Below, one piece after another: positions 63,601 through 64,000 of a stretch of DNA of 64,000 nt. The notes beneath the pieces are model-generated. The model did no database searches, was not told the origin of the DNA, and was given only the letters and a program-made list of their open reading frames with translations. The stretch covers positions 1 to 64,000 of the forward strand of contig NZ_LXNG01000021.1 of NCBI RefSeq assembly GCF_001642575.1, written 5' to 3'. Every line of letters begins with the position of its first letter. Position 1 is the first letter of the stretch. The position numbers and the translations under genes were made by a program. This stretch comes from Xanthomonas floridensis. GTDB taxonomy: Bacteria; Pseudomonadota; Gammaproteobacteria; Xanthomonadales; Xanthomonadaceae.

Positions 63601-64000
63601 TTACTCGATCAGGAGGTACGCCGGCACGGTGAGAAAGTCCGCCAGTTCATCGGCGCGGCTGAGTTCTTCCAGCAGCGCGATCGCCTCATCGATGCGCGCG
63701 GCGCCGGGCAGCGTGCTGGCGGCTCCCAGCCGGGCCGGCAACGCGCGCAGGCTGGCCTGCAACAGTGGCTGATCGATGGCGGTGCCATCGTCCAGGTGCT
63801 GACCGTGATGCAACCATTGCCACAGCTGCGCGCGGCTGATTTCGGCAGTGGCGGCGTCTTCCATCAGGTGGTGGATCGGCACGCATCCATTGCCGTCCAG
63901 CCAGGCGGCCAGATAGCGCACGCAGACTTCGACATTGCCCTCGAAGCCGGCCCGGGTGACGTTGCCCGGCGAAGGCGCGATCAACATGTCGCGCGTCACC
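63601..64000 (-). CDS. aceB: Malate synthase A, C-terminal part (truncated by the window edge)
   Basis: The visible 133 residues cover the C-terminal end of malate synthase [59 protein letters not shown] (positions quoted by the [14 protein letters not shown] core) and a tail ending [11 protein letters not shown]. The N-terminal part with the catalytic Asp lies beyond the right edge. It condenses glyoxylate and acetyl-CoA. The gap to aceA is 166 bases, consistent with an aceBA operon. Confidence 0.93.
   Translation of the reverse strand, partial: VTRDMLIAPSPGNVTRAGFEGNVEVCVRYLAAWLDGNGCVPIHHLMEDAATAEISRAQLWQWLHHGQHLDDGTAIDQPLLQASLRALPARLGAASTLPGAARIDEAIALLEELSRADELADFLTVPAYLLIE

Noticed and set aside
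1-64000. tRNA, rRNA or known riboswitch
   Set aside because: No cloverleaf-type sequence, rRNA segment or recognised riboswitch core was seen on reading the intergenic regions. Short or divergent RNAs could have been missed by eye.

Overview
The window reads as a chromosomal piece of a high-GC gammaproteobacterial plant-associated bacterium, almost certainly Xanthomonas. The OhrR protein has Cys22 and Cys127, the positions known from X. campestris. The urate hydroxylase is of the HpyO type described from X. campestris. A nucleotide-cyclase gene sits next to a cyclic-nucleotide-binding GGDEF gene, the layout I recall for the X. campestris cGMP pathway (XC_0250/XC_0249). These identifications are from memory of the families; no search was run.

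Region 1 (1-18444) is dominated by purine breakdown. After the tail of an IS5-type transposase come a nucleoside hydrolase-like gene, an AtzE/HpxY amidase with an unusual N-terminal extension, and an HpxW-like gamma-glutamyltransferase. Then follow a GvpU-like gene, an alpha/beta hydrolase with a divergent LysR regulator, an SDR, a NepI-like exporter and a second LysR gene. That LysR gene is divergent from a tightly packed seven-gene operon (12413-18444): allantoate amidohydrolase, ureidoglycine-glyoxylate aminotransferase, PuuE allantoinase, HpxZ, OHCU decarboxylase, HpyO and HIU hydrolase. Together they make a near-complete route from urate to oxalurate and oxamate, with the HpxW/HpxY genes about 8 kb from HpxZ.

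Region 2 (18445-44316) is mostly housekeeping and stress genes: yehS, a chemotaxis receptor, HrpB helicase, RluE, a probable exported methyltransferase, three oxidoreductases (AKR, CurA-type, DkgB), ohr/ohrR, zapE, two hydrolases, an EamA transporter, a Zur-type divergent promoter between zigA and a MerC-domain gene, a secreted nuclease and a c-type cytochrome. Repeats are common here: minisatellites, a large nested hairpin element, and a diverged duplication of the rluE 5' end.

Region 3 (44500-56689) holds an iron-type operon (DUF4198, DUF3649, PepSY, DUF3325) behind a Fur-like inverted repeat, a Res-Xre toxin-antitoxin pair, and a TetR-controlled leucine/isovalerate operon (liuA, liuB, liuD) without liuC or liuE. 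An S9 lipoprotein peptidase follows.

Region 4 (56798-61945) is the most unusual part. A SagB-like dehydrogenase is divergent from a 103-residue NHLP-leader-like peptide. The peptide gene is convergent with a membrane class III nucleotide cyclase-TPR protein, which follows a cNMP-binding GGDEF protein by 3 bases. It looks like a RiPP-type peptide cassette joined to a cGMP/c-di-GMP signalling module. The window ends with the glyoxylate shunt genes aceA and (truncated) aceB. No tRNA, rRNA or CRISPR array was seen.
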